Below are positions 8,703 through 16,784 of a DNA stretch of 64,000 bases, piece by piece. This stretch comes from Actinomadura cremea (lineage in GTDB: Bacteria > Actinomycetota > Actinomycetes > Streptosporangiales > Streptosporangiaceae). Numbering within the stretch: the stretch's first letter is position 1; every line of letters starts with the position of its first letter. The translations under genes and the position numbers were made by a program. The stretch covers positions 434,001 through 498,000 of the forward strand of contig NZ_BMRF01000004.1 of NCBI RefSeq assembly GCF_014648495.1, in the 5' to 3' direction. The notes below the pieces were generated by a model. The model worked only from the letters and a program-made list of their open reading frames with translations. It was not told the DNA's origin and did not search any database.

Positions 8703-8750
8703 GCCATTCTTCCTTTATGTAATTATATGGACACTTAGCGTAACGATCAG
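8703..8750. promoter_or_regulatory. AT-rich leader upstream of the Orn/Lys/Arg decarboxylase gene
   Basis: A block of about 50 bases, with runs such as TTTATGTAATTATATGG, is sharply AT-rich in an otherwise very GC-rich region. TATAAT reads on the minus strand within it, and TAACGAT on the plus strand near its end. It probably holds the promoter and regulator site of the decarboxylase gene. No specific regulator can be named. Confidence 0.35.
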
Positions 8751-8801
8751 ATGGGTGGGGTAGATCCCGGCGCAGTCCCCTCGACCCCCCGGGAGCGCCC
8801 A

Positions 8802-11036
8802 ATGCAACGCACGATCCTCAGCCTGATCACGGAACCCCGCGATTCGGACACGGCGCTCGCCGGGCAGATGCGCCGGGTGGGCACCGGGCTGGAGGAGCTG
8901 GGGTACCGGATGCGGTGGACGCATCGCGGCGAGGACGGGCTGGCGGTCGCCGGATCGGACGCGTCGCTGGCGGCGGCGCTCGTCTCGTGGGACGTGCCCG
9001 GTGCGGACGGGCTGCTGCACGCGGTGGCCGAGCGCTTCCAGCGGCTCCCCGTGTTCCTGGTGTCCTCGGGCGAGGACCCTCCGCTGTGGGTGTACGAGGT
9101 GGTCCAGGGATACGTCTACCCGCTGGAGGACACGCCGGACTTCATCGCGGGGCGCATCGCGCACGCGGCGGACCGGTACGCCGCACGGCTCCTCCCGCCG
9201 TTCTTCGGCGCGCTGCACCGCCTGGAGGACCACCACCACTACTCCTGGCACACGCCCGCCCACGCCGGCGGCGTCGCGTTCCTGAAGTCGCCGGTCGGGC
9301 GGGCGTTCTTCGACTTCTTCGGTGAGCGGCTCATGCGCACCGACCTGTCCATCTCGGTCACGGAGCTGGGGTCGCCGCTGGACCACACCGGCCCGATCGG
9401 CGACGCCGAGCGCAACGCCGCCCGCGTATTCGGCGCCGACCGCACGTTCTTCGTGGTCAACGGCAACTCCACCGCGAACCGCGTGGTCGGCCACCACGCG
9501 ATCGCACGGGACGACACCGTGCTGGTCGACCGCAACTGCCACAAGTCGATCCAGCACGCGCTGACCATCACCGGCGCCCGGCCCGTCTACCTGGTCCCCG
9601 AGCGCAACGGCCTGGGGCTGGCCGGGCCGGTCCCGCCCGCCGCGCTGGCGGCGGACGCGGTGGGCCGCCGCGTGGCGGACCATCCGACGGCCGCGGGGGA
9701 CCCCACGTACGCGGTGATCACCAACTCGACCTACGACGGGCTGTGCTACGACGCGGTGCGCGTCGGCGAGCTGCTGGGGGAGACCGTTCCGCGCCTGCAC
9801 TTCGACGAAGCGTGGTTCGCCTACGCGCGGTTCAACCCGATGTACGCCCGGCGCTACGGCATGGCCCTCGACGACCGGTCCCTGCCGACGGGACGGCCCA
9901 CCGTGTTCGCGACCCAGTCCAGCCACAAGCTGCTGGCCGCGCTCTCGCAGTCCGCGATGCTGCACGTGCGGTCGTCCGAGCGCGCTCCGGTCGACTACGA
10001 CCGCTTCAACGAGACCTACCTGATGCACGCCTCGACGTCGCCGCTCTATCCGATGATCGCCTCCCTGGACGTCGCGGCGGCGATGATGGACGGCCCGTCA
10101 GGCCCGTTCCTGACGGGCGAGGCGATCGTCGAGGCCGTCCGGTTCCGGCAGGCGATGGCGCGGCTGGCCGAGCGGGTCCGGGAGGACCCCGGACGGCCCG
10201 ACTGGTTCTTCGGCGTGTGGCAGCCGCCCCACGTCACCGATCCGCGCACGGGACGGCCGGTCGCGTTCGCCGAGGCGGACGCGGGCCTGCTGGCCGCCGA
10301 GCCGGGGTGCTGGACGCTGGAGCCCGGGGCGTCCTGGCACGGGTTCGACGGCCTGGAGGACGGCTACTGCCTGCTGGACCCGATCAAGGTGACGATCACC
10401 TGCCCCGGGGCGGACGCCGCCGAGGGCACGCTGGAACACGGCGTGCCGGCCCGGATCGTGGCCGCCTATCTCGAGCGTCGCGGCATCGTGGTGGAGAAGA
10501 CCGGCGACCACACGCTGCTCGTGCTGTTCTCGATGGGCATCACCAAGGGCAAGTGGGGGACCCTGATCGACGCCCTTTTCGACTTCAAGGCCGCCTACGA
10601 CGGCGATGCCTCGCTGGACGCCGTGCTCCCGGGCTTCGGGCCGTCCGGGGCGTCGCTGCGGGACTTCTGTGACGCCGCGCACGGCGCGTTGCGCGACTCG
10701 AACCTCGGAGGGCTCCTCGACCGGGTGTTCACCGACCTGCCCGAGCCCGTCCTGACCCCGGCCGACTGTTACGCGGCCCTCATCCGGGGCGGGACCGAGC
10801 GCGTCCCGCTGGCGGAGCTGGCGGGCCGGGTCTGCGCGGCCACGATCGTCGTCACCCCGCCGGGCATCCCCATGCTGATGCCGGGCGAGGCGGCGGGGCC
10901 CGCCGACGGCCCGCTGATGGCCTACCTGCGTGCGCTGGAGTCCTTCGACCTGGAGTTCCCCGACCTGGCCAGTGACGTCCACGGCGTCCGGCGCGACCCG
11001 GACGGGCGCTACCTCGTCGAGGTCGTCCGGCGCTGA
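8802..11036 (+). CDS. Orn/Lys/Arg decarboxylase (PLP-dependent, fold type I)
   Basis: 744 residues, the length of inducible acid-resistance amino acid decarboxylases such as AdiA and CadA. A receiver-like N-terminal wing (residues 1 to ~120, with LAAALVSWDVPGADGLL) precedes the catalytic domain. HHHYSWHTPAHAGGVAFLKS, FFVVNGNSTANRVV and FATQSSHKLLAALSQ follow; Lys376 in SSHK is the expected Schiff-base lysine. The C-terminal part (KVTITCPG, PGIPMLMPGE) is that of the family. Such enzymes consume a proton per turn and make agmatine, cadaverine or putrescine. ATG 8802 is chosen for the GGGAG site upstream; an in-frame ATG at 8751 would add non-conserved residues. No antiporter gene is adjacent, so substrate and role stay open. 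Confidence 0.88.
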   Translation: MQRTILSLITEPRDSDTALAGQMRRVGTGLEELGYRMRWTHRGEDGLAVAGSDASLAAALVSWDVPGADGLLHAVAERFQRLPVFLVSSGEDPPLWVYEVVQGYVYPLEDTPDFIAGRIAHAADRYAARLLPPFFGALHRLEDHHHYSWHTPAHAGGVAFLKSPVGRAFFDFFGERLMRTDLSISVTELGSPLDHTGPIGDAERNAARVFGADRTFFVVNGNSTANRVVGHHAIARDDTVLVDRNCHKSIQHALTITGARPVYLVPERNGLGLAGPVPPAALAADAVGRRVADHPTAAGDPTYAVITNSTYDGLCYDAVRVGELLGETVPRLHFDEAWFAYARFNPMYARRYGMALDDRSLPTGRPTVFATQSSHKLLAALSQSAMLHVRSSERAPVDYDRFNETYLMHASTSPLYPMIASLDVAAAMMDGPSGPFLTGEAIVEAVRFRQAMARLAERVREDPGRPDWFFGVWQPPHVTDPRTGRPVAFAEADAGLLAAEPGCWTLEPGASWHGFDGLEDGYCLLDPIKVTITCPGADAAEGTLEHGVPARIVAAYLERRGIVVEKTGDHTLLVLFSMGITKGKWGTLIDALFDFKAAYDGDASLDAVLPGFGPSGASLRDFCDAAHGALRDSNLGGLLDRVFTDLPEPVLTPADCYAALIRGGTERVPLAELAGRVCAATIVVTPPGIPMLMPGEAAGPADGPLMAYLRALESFDLEFPDLASDVHGVRRDPDGRYLVEVVRR

Positions 11037-11164
11037 CGTTTCGCCGGGACGTGCGCGGCGTGCGGGCGGTCGGGGAGTTTCGCGCAGGCTGCTCGGGGGT
11101 GTATCGGGTGTCCGAATAGTGGTGACGGGCATGGGGCGGGCCGCGCGGGGGGACGAGTCGCCGC
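11037..11164. other. Intergenic region before the VanZ-like gene
   Basis: No clear promoter, terminator or small gene was found between the decarboxylase and the VanZ-like gene. Confidence 0.3.
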
Positions 11165-11650
11165 GTGTTGGTCGAAATGTGGCAGCCCGCCCCGTCCGGT
11201 GAACGAGCCCCCTGGTACCTCCTCGCGCTGCGCGCCGCCGTCGTCGTCGCGGCGCTCGGCCTCCTCGGCGCCTTCCTCTACGTCGCCTTCCAGTTCACCC
11301 TGACGCCCGTCCGCGACCACGGACAGGCCGGGGCGAACTTCCGGCCCGGCGACTCCCTCCGCTTCTACCTGGACCGTCCGACCGAGGAGGCGCTGCTCCA
11401 GATCGGCGGCAACCTCGCCCTGCTCGCCCCCATGGGCGTGCTGCTCCCGCTGATCGCCAAACGCCTGCGCGGACCGCTGCGGCTCGCCGTCCTGACCGCC
11501 CTGTTCTCCCTCGCCATCGAGCTGGTGCAGGGCGCGTTCGTGGTCGGCCGCGCGTTCGACATCGACGACCTGATCCTCAACGTGGCGGGCGTCGTCCTCG
11601 CCTACCTGCTGCTCGGCCGCCGCCTCTCCCGATCCCTGCGGGGCGGCTGA
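11165..11650 (+). CDS. VanZ-like family membrane protein
   Basis: 161 residues with four predicted membrane segments: LALRAAVVVAALGLLGAFLY, ALLQIGGNLALLAPMGVLLP, LRLAVLTALFSLAIELVQGA and DLILNVAGVVLAYLLLG. Key VanZ marks are the N-x-x-x-F/L-x-P-x-G pattern (GNLALLAPMG), the E-x-x-Q helix (IELVQ) and the R-x-x-D-I-D-D-x-x-x-N motif (RAFDIDDLILN). VanZ relatives are linked to low-level teicoplanin resistance and envelope functions, but most actinobacterial copies are uncharacterised. The start may be GTG 11165 or ATG 11177; neither has a clear ribosome site. It converges on the SDR fusion gene, with a 9-base gap. Confidence 0.8.
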   Translation: MLVEMWQPAPSGERAPWYLLALRAAVVVAALGLLGAFLYVAFQFTLTPVRDHGQAGANFRPGDSLRFYLDRPTEEALLQIGGNLALLAPMGVLLPLIAKRLRGPLRLAVLTALFSLAIELVQGAFVVGRAFDIDDLILNVAGVVLAYLLLGRRLSRSLRGG

Positions 11651-11659
11651 TCCCGGTCG

Positions 11660-13192
11660 TCAGCGGGGAGTGAGGCGGAAGACGCGGAGCTGTCGTGTGG
11701 TGCGTTCCACGTAGCGGTCGTAGACGGGCCAGACCCGGACGAGGCGCGGCCAGACCTCCTCGCGTTCGGCGTCGTCGAGCAGGTGGGCCTTGACCGGGAC
11801 GGTCCGGCCGCGGAAGACGACCTCGGCCTCGGGGGTCTTGCGGAGGTTGCCGGTCCAGGCCGGGTGCTTCTCGCGGCCGAAGTTGGAGCCGACGACGAGC
11901 CAGCCGCCGTCCCGCTCGGGCAGGCAGGCCAGCGGGGTCCGGCGCGGCCGGCCGCTGACGGCGCCGGTGGTGGTCAGGACGAGGCTGGGGACGAGCAGCT
12001 GGCCCAGCATGAGGCGGCCGCCGGTCAGCCGGTTCAGCGTCCGGTCGATCGGCGGGACGACCCGGGGCCCGGCCTTCGCGAACCAGCCGGAGCCCGAGAC
12101 GCGGTGGAAGACCGGGCCGAGGACGCGCTGGACGAGCGTGCGCCCGGCGGGCTCGGCCCCCTGCGGCGCCTTCGGGGCGAGCCGGCCCGCGCGGCGCGGG
12201 CTCAGGTGCCCGGTCGCGGCGAGCCAGCGCAGCCCGTCGGCGACCGTGTCCTCGACGGGACGCGGTGTGAGGTCGAGCGCCTCCAGGATCGGGCGGTCGT
12301 CCGTCGGGACGAGCGTCACCATGAACTCGGCCGCGTCGCGCGTCAGCGGGTAGTCGAACGTGCGGACGCGCTTGGCCGCGTCGAGCGCGGACCCGAGGCC
12401 GAGCATCACCGCGGACGGGACGCGGAAGCCGCGCGTCCGGACACCGGTGAGCGCACCGCACAGGGCGGCGAACCGCGGCCACGTCAGGTAGCGGCCGCCG
12501 AACACCCAGCGGCTCGCGCCCTGCCGGGACTCGACGGCGCGGGCGAGGGCCTCGGCGAGGTCGCGGACGTCGAGCACCGAGACGCCGCCGCCCGGCAGCG
12601 GCCAGACCTTCGACAGCGCCCCGGCGAGCCCCTCCGGCAGCGCGTCGAGGACGGGCTGGTCGGGGCCGAACACGCCGCCCGGGTAGACGATCGTGACGGG
12701 CGCGCCGTCGTCCTGCAGGCCGCGCGCGTAGCGTTCGGCGGCGACCTTCGAGCGGCCGTAGCCGGTGCGGGGGCTCGCGAGCGGCGCGTCCGCGGTGATG
12801 ACGGGGGAGGACGGCGGGACGAACACCCCGATCGTGGACACGTGGATCACCGGGGCCAGCCCGGCGGCGACGGCCCCGCCGACGACGTTGCGGGTGCCGG
12901 TGACGTTCGCGTCGACGACCCGGTCGTCGCGGGCGCCGCCGGTGACGCCGATCGCGGCGGCGGCGTGGATCGCGGCGTCGCAGCCGTCGAGGGCCTCGGC
13001 GACGGCACCGGCGTCCAGCATGTCGCCCCGGACGAACTCGACGTCCCCGGCCGCGACGCCGAGCGCCCCCAGCACCCGGCCCGCCTTGCCGGGGTCGCGC
13101 ACCAGCGCGCGCGGCGTGTGCCCGCGAGCCAGGAGGGCTTGGACGGTGTGCGACCCGACGAAACCGGAGGCGCCTGTGACGAGAACCCGCAT
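11660..13192 (-). CDS. Extended SDR (NAD-dependent epimerase-like) fused to a deazaflavin-dependent nitroreductase-like domain
   Basis: 510 residues with two domains. Residues 1 to ~330 form an extended SDR: TGASGFVGSH binds NAD(P), and YGRSKVAAE carries the Y-x-x-x-K catalytic pair. From about residue 400 a DUF385/Ddn-like domain follows: SLVLTTTGAVSGRPRRTPLA, then GSNFGREKHPAWTGNLRKTP and EAEVVFRGRTVPVKAHL, the pattern of F420-dependent Ddn-type proteins (T-T-x-G-x-x-S-G and K-H-P-x-W-x-x-N-L). Both domains normally exist as separate proteins, so a fusion could channel a hydride-transfer substrate. ATG 13192 is preferred: a TAGTTT -10 element ends 7 bases upstream and no ribosome site exists, consistent with leaderless expression. 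Confidence 0.82.
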   Translation of the reverse strand: MRVLVTGASGFVGSHTVQALLARGHTPRALVRDPGKAGRVLGALGVAAGDVEFVRGDMLDAGAVAEALDGCDAAIHAAAAIGVTGGARDDRVVDANVTGTRNVVGGAVAAGLAPVIHVSTIGVFVPPSSPVITADAPLASPRTGYGRSKVAAERYARGLQDDGAPVTIVYPGGVFGPDQPVLDALPEGLAGALSKVWPLPGGGVSVLDVRDLAEALARAVESRQGASRWVFGGRYLTWPRFAALCGALTGVRTRGFRVPSAVMLGLGSALDAAKRVRTFDYPLTRDAAEFMVTLVPTDDRPILEALDLTPRPVEDTVADGLRWLAATGHLSPRRAGRLAPKAPQGAEPAGRTLVQRVLGPVFHRVSGSGWFAKAGPRVVPPIDRTLNRLTGGRLMLGQLLVPSLVLTTTGAVSGRPRRTPLACLPERDGGWLVVGSNFGREKHPAWTGNLRKTPEAEVVFRGRTVPVKAHLLDDAEREEVWPRLVRVWPVYDRYVERTTRQLRVFRLTPR

Positions 13193-13199
13193 GGCATTC

Positions 13200-13205
13200 A
13201 AACTA
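13200..13205 (-). promoter_or_regulatory. -10 element of a probable leaderless promoter (SDR fusion gene)
   Basis: TAGTTT on the minus strand is followed by 7 bases and the ATG at 13192. A transcript starting at this distance would begin at or next to the start codon. No good -35 is visible. Confidence 0.4.
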
Positions 13206-13425
13206 GCGCTTGGTGATCACTTCCGGCCAGATCCGCCGCGTCGGGTTTCGGTCGGCCGCACGGGGAGAGGCGACGGGACGTCCGCGGCGGCGAGGACCCG
13301 GCGGCCGCCAGAACACGGCCGGAGGGGCGCAGGCGTCGGCGGACGAGCGTGTACCGGACGCCGCCGGGACGCGGCCCGTCCGGCGTGTGCTTGCGACCCC
13401 GCGACCGCCGACCCGGCGAGCGGAC
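13206..13425. other. Intergenic region between the repeat-protein operon and the SDR fusion gene
   Basis: About 220 bases of GC-rich sequence hold the end of the upstream operon and the promoter region of the SDR gene. No gene, clear terminator or known operator was recognised. Confidence 0.3.
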
Positions 13426-16400
13426 CTACTCCTCGGCCGTGTAGATCCCCCGGGCCGTGAACGCCACGTCGGCCTCCGGGTGGGCGCGCAGGCCGCGCAG
13501 CAGCGACCGCCACTCCTGCGGCCAGCCCGCGTCGGGGCCGTGCCGCTCGGCGAGCGCGCACGCGAACAGGCCGCCGGCGAGGTCGCCCCGCGCCGCGAGC
13601 CGGACGGCGTGCGGGTGCACGTCCTCGGGGTCCGGCGCGTCCAGCAGGGACATGCCGTAGTAGAGATCGTCGTCCTCGCCGCCCGCGAGCGTCTCGGCGA
13701 TCCCGGCGACGGCGAGGACGCCGAGTTCCGCGCAGCCGTCGGCCAGCGCGTCCACGGCGTCGTCCTCGTCCCAGTCGAGCGTGGCGGCCGCCAGTTCGAG
13801 CGCGAGCGGCTCCGGCAGCCGCCCCTCGACGGCGTCGAGCGCGGGCTCGGCGGCTGTGCGGTCCAGCGCGGCGGCGCCGCGGATCGCCGTCACCAGGGCG
13901 GCCAGCCGCTGCTCGGCCGGGAGGTCGCGCTCGGCCTCCGCGTCGGCGCCGCCGGCCCCGGCGAGCGTCGCGGCGGCCGCGCCCAGCTCGTCCGCCCCGA
14001 GACCCGCCCGCACGCACGACAGCAGCGCCGGCATCGCGGTCCGCCAGCGGCGCGTCTCCCCGAGGTCGGTGAGGACGCCCGCGAGCAGCGCCGGGACCTC
14101 CGGCGCCCACTGCGCCCACCGGCCGAGCACCTCCAGCGCGGCGTCGGCGGCCTCCGGGTCGGCCGAGCCGGCCACCCGGACGACCAGCGCCGCGTAGTCG
14201 GCGCGGAACCGCTCCTCGATCTCGTGCGGCATCCCGCCGAGCACCTGCCGCGCGAGGTCGCGGGGGCCCCGCGCGGCCTCGGCCAGGATGCGGCGCGCGA
14301 CCGGCTCGGCGATGTACGGGCGCAGGGCCGACGCGATCGCCGCGCGGACGTCGCGGTGCCGGCCCGGATCGTCCCACGCCTCCGCGACGACGGTCAGCGC
14401 GTCCGGCGCCCGCGTGCGCAGCAGGATCCGCAGCGCCTCCTTCCGCGCGGTGATCTTGCCGTCGGCCAGCACCGGCCGCAGCAGCGGCCCCAGCGCCGAC
14501 GGCCGGACGAACCGCGCCGCGCGGCCCGCCGCGTAGACGGCGACGTGCGCGTCGTCCGACGACGCCAGCGCTAGCAGGCCCGGCAGGACGTCCTGCGGCG
14601 ACGACGTCCAGGGCGCGGCCGTCAGCGCCGTCCGCCGCACGTGCGCGTCGTCCGACTCCAGGTACGGCACCAGCCGCTCGGCGCCGACGCCGGGCACGGT
14701 CGCGATCGCCATGACCGCGCCGCCCCGGTCGCTCTCCGCGAGCCCCTCGTCCCCGGCGACCCGTTCCAGCAGCCGCAGGTAGTCCGCCTGCTGCCGGGCC
14801 GTCCAGCGCCGCGTCCACGTCGGCCGCGCCCGCGGGACGTACGTGACGTCGTCGCGCCGGAACCGCCCGGCGGCGCCGGACAGGACGAAGTGCAGCAGGT
14901 CGGTGCGCTCGGACGCGATCGCGGCGAGCACCGCGGGGACCATGACGGCCGACGGGTCCTTGCCGACGACGCGCTCGACCCGCGCGCCGCGCGTCGCGGG
15001 GGGCTCCAGCCACAGCGTGATCGCGGCCCTGATGACGCCGTCGTCGGTGGCGTCGATCGCCCGCTCCAGGGCGTCCTGCAGGAGCGGAACGTTGTGGGCG
15101 CGGCGGCCGAGCGCCCGGACGAGCGTCAGCGTGAGGGAGTGGTCGTCGCCGCGCGCGCCCCGGTCGAGCAGCGGGGCGAGGTGCTCGACGAGCCGGTGCT
15201 CCTGCCCGCGCCGCAGCACGTGGTCCAGGCGGGGCAGGCGCCCGTGGCCGCTGTGCCCGACGACGCGCTGCAGCAGCCCGATGCCGAACACGGTGAGGTC
15301 GCCGTCGTCGCGGACCGCCCCCTGCCGGGTGAACGAGACCGCGAGCCGCGCCAGCTCCTGCCGGGTCGTCCACGAGCAGTCGCGGGCGTCCAGCGCGTCC
15401 CGGGCGAACCGCCCGACCGCCGGCGCGTGCGCCTCCCGCAGCAGGCCCCCCGGGACGGACGCCAGCGCGTTCAGCGTGCTCAGCCGCACGGGGTCCTGCT
15501 CGTTGCGGAGCCGGTCGAGCGACTCCAGCAGGCCCGCCAGGACCTCCGGGTCGCGCTCGCGCCCCGCGCAGCGGACGAGCAGCGCGTACCCGGCCGCGCG
15601 TTCGTCGGCGTCGGGCCGGCGGGTCAGCTCGGCGAGGACGGGCCGCGCCTCCTCGAACGGCAGGAACGCCGTCACCTGCCGCACCTGGACCGGATGGTCG
15701 GCGACCGCGCGCAGCCCCAGCATCCGGCGCGCCTCCCGCACCCGGACCTCGCGCGGCAGGACCTCCAGCAGCTCGTCCCCGAGCACGGCGGTAGCGAGGT
15801 CGACGCCGCGCATCGCCGCGTCGAACAGCGCCCCGCGCCCGCTCGGCGGCACCGCCTTCAGCAGCAGCCGAAGCGCGCGCTCGTCGTCCCGCACGGCCCG
15901 CGCGACGTCGGCGAGCGCGTCGCCGCCGATCCGGACGATCCGCTCCCGCACCGCCCGGCGCCGCACCAGCGTGCCCAGCCGCCGCCGGTCGGCCAGCAGC
16001 AGCCGCAGCGTCCGCTCCGGCTCGGCGTCCAGCAGCCGTCCGATCGACGGCCGCAGCGCCCACGGCAGGTCGGCGGCGTGCCAGTAGTCCTCGAGCAGCG
16101 CGACGACGCGCGCCGGCTCCGCCGGTACCGCCGCCGCGACGCCCGTCCCGTGCCACTGCCACCACGACGCCCGCGCGCCCTCGGCCAGGCCGCCGAGCTC
16201 CCGCTCCGCGTGGTCCAGGACGGCCGCGGGGTGCGCCCGTCCGAGCGAGTACCGGTTCGGGACGGCGTGCGCGAGCGCGCCGACGCGTCCGGCCGCGGCC
16301 TCCGGGGTGCACGCGGGCAGCAGTCCGGCGGCCTCGTCCTCGCCCCACCGCTCGGCGACCGGCCCGACGAGCGCGTCGGCGAGATCGCCCCGGCGATGCT

Positions 16401-16752
16401 TGCGGACCGCCCGGTACGTCGCCGCGCGGATCGCCGCCGGGGCGTCCAGCAGGCTCTCCAGCAGCGACTCCGGCCCCGGCGCGTACCGCACCGACAGCCG
16501 GATCGCCTGCTGCGCGATCCACGCGTCGGGGTCGCGCGTCGCGGCCAGGATGTGCGCGATCGACGCCTCGTCCCGGACGGCCGATGCGATGAACAGCGCC
16601 GTCGACCGTTCGTAGTGGCCGCGCCCGCCGAGTTCGTCCAGCAGCCCGGCGAGCGCCGGGTCGCCCGCCGAACGCCGTAGGTCCACGAGCCGCCGGACCC
16701 GGTCCGGGTACGACAGCGGTTCCATCTCGTCGAGCAGCTCATCGGCGCGCAT
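13426..16752 (-). CDS. Large alpha-helical repeat (HEAT-like) protein, 1108 residues
   Basis: The whole protein is a string of paired amphipathic helices rich in L, A, R and E, such as ADALVGPVAERWGEDEAAGL, LAELTRRPDADERAAGYALL and LLSCVRAGLGADELGAAAAT. This is the pattern of HEAT or ARM solenoids, which act as protein or DNA scaffolds. No catalytic motif, signal peptide or membrane segment is seen, so it is probably cytoplasmic. The start is ATG 16752, because GGAAGG sits 9 bases upstream; an ATG at 16761 would touch that site. It is the last gene of a six-gene operon and lies 32 bases after a shorter paralog, which matches its first ~650 residues. The function is unknown; a role with the upstream SMC-like complex is inferred from context only. 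Confidence 0.8.
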   Translation of the reverse strand: MRADELLDEMEPLSYPDRVRRLVDLRRSAGDPALAGLLDELGGRGHYERSTALFIASAVRDEASIAHILAATRDPDAWIAQQAIRLSVRYAPGPESLLESLLDAPAAIRAATYRAVRKHRRGDLADALVGPVAERWGEDEAAGLLPACTPEAAAGRVGALAHAVPNRYSLGRAHPAAVLDHAERELGGLAEGARASWWQWHGTGVAAAVPAEPARVVALLEDYWHAADLPWALRPSIGRLLDAEPERTLRLLLADRRRLGTLVRRRAVRERIVRIGGDALADVARAVRDDERALRLLLKAVPPSGRGALFDAAMRGVDLATAVLGDELLEVLPREVRVREARRMLGLRAVADHPVQVRQVTAFLPFEEARPVLAELTRRPDADERAAGYALLVRCAGRERDPEVLAGLLESLDRLRNEQDPVRLSTLNALASVPGGLLREAHAPAVGRFARDALDARDCSWTTRQELARLAVSFTRQGAVRDDGDLTVFGIGLLQRVVGHSGHGRLPRLDHVLRRGQEHRLVEHLAPLLDRGARGDDHSLTLTLVRALGRRAHNVPLLQDALERAIDATDDGVIRAAITLWLEPPATRGARVERVVGKDPSAVMVPAVLAAIASERTDLLHFVLSGAAGRFRRDDVTYVPRARPTWTRRWTARQQADYLRLLERVAGDEGLAESDRGGAVMAIATVPGVGAERLVPYLESDDAHVRRTALTAAPWTSSPQDVLPGLLALASSDDAHVAVYAAGRAARFVRPSALGPLLRPVLADGKITARKEALRILLRTRAPDALTVVAEAWDDPGRHRDVRAAIASALRPYIAEPVARRILAEAARGPRDLARQVLGGMPHEIEERFRADYAALVVRVAGSADPEAADAALEVLGRWAQWAPEVPALLAGVLTDLGETRRWRTAMPALLSCVRAGLGADELGAAAATLAGAGGADAEAERDLPAEQRLAALVTAIRGAAALDRTAAEPALDAVEGRLPEPLALELAAATLDWDEDDAVDALADGCAELGVLAVAGIAETLAGGEDDDLYYGMSLLDAPDPEDVHPHAVRLAARGDLAGGLFACALAERHGPDAGWPQEWRSLLRGLRAHPEADVAFTARGIYTAEE

Positions 16753-16784
16753 GCCGCGCATCCTTCCGGATCACCTGCCCGCCT

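Noticed and set aside
8751-8801. Earlier ATG for the Orn/Lys/Arg decarboxylase
   Set aside because: It lacks a ribosome site and adds residues not matching the family.
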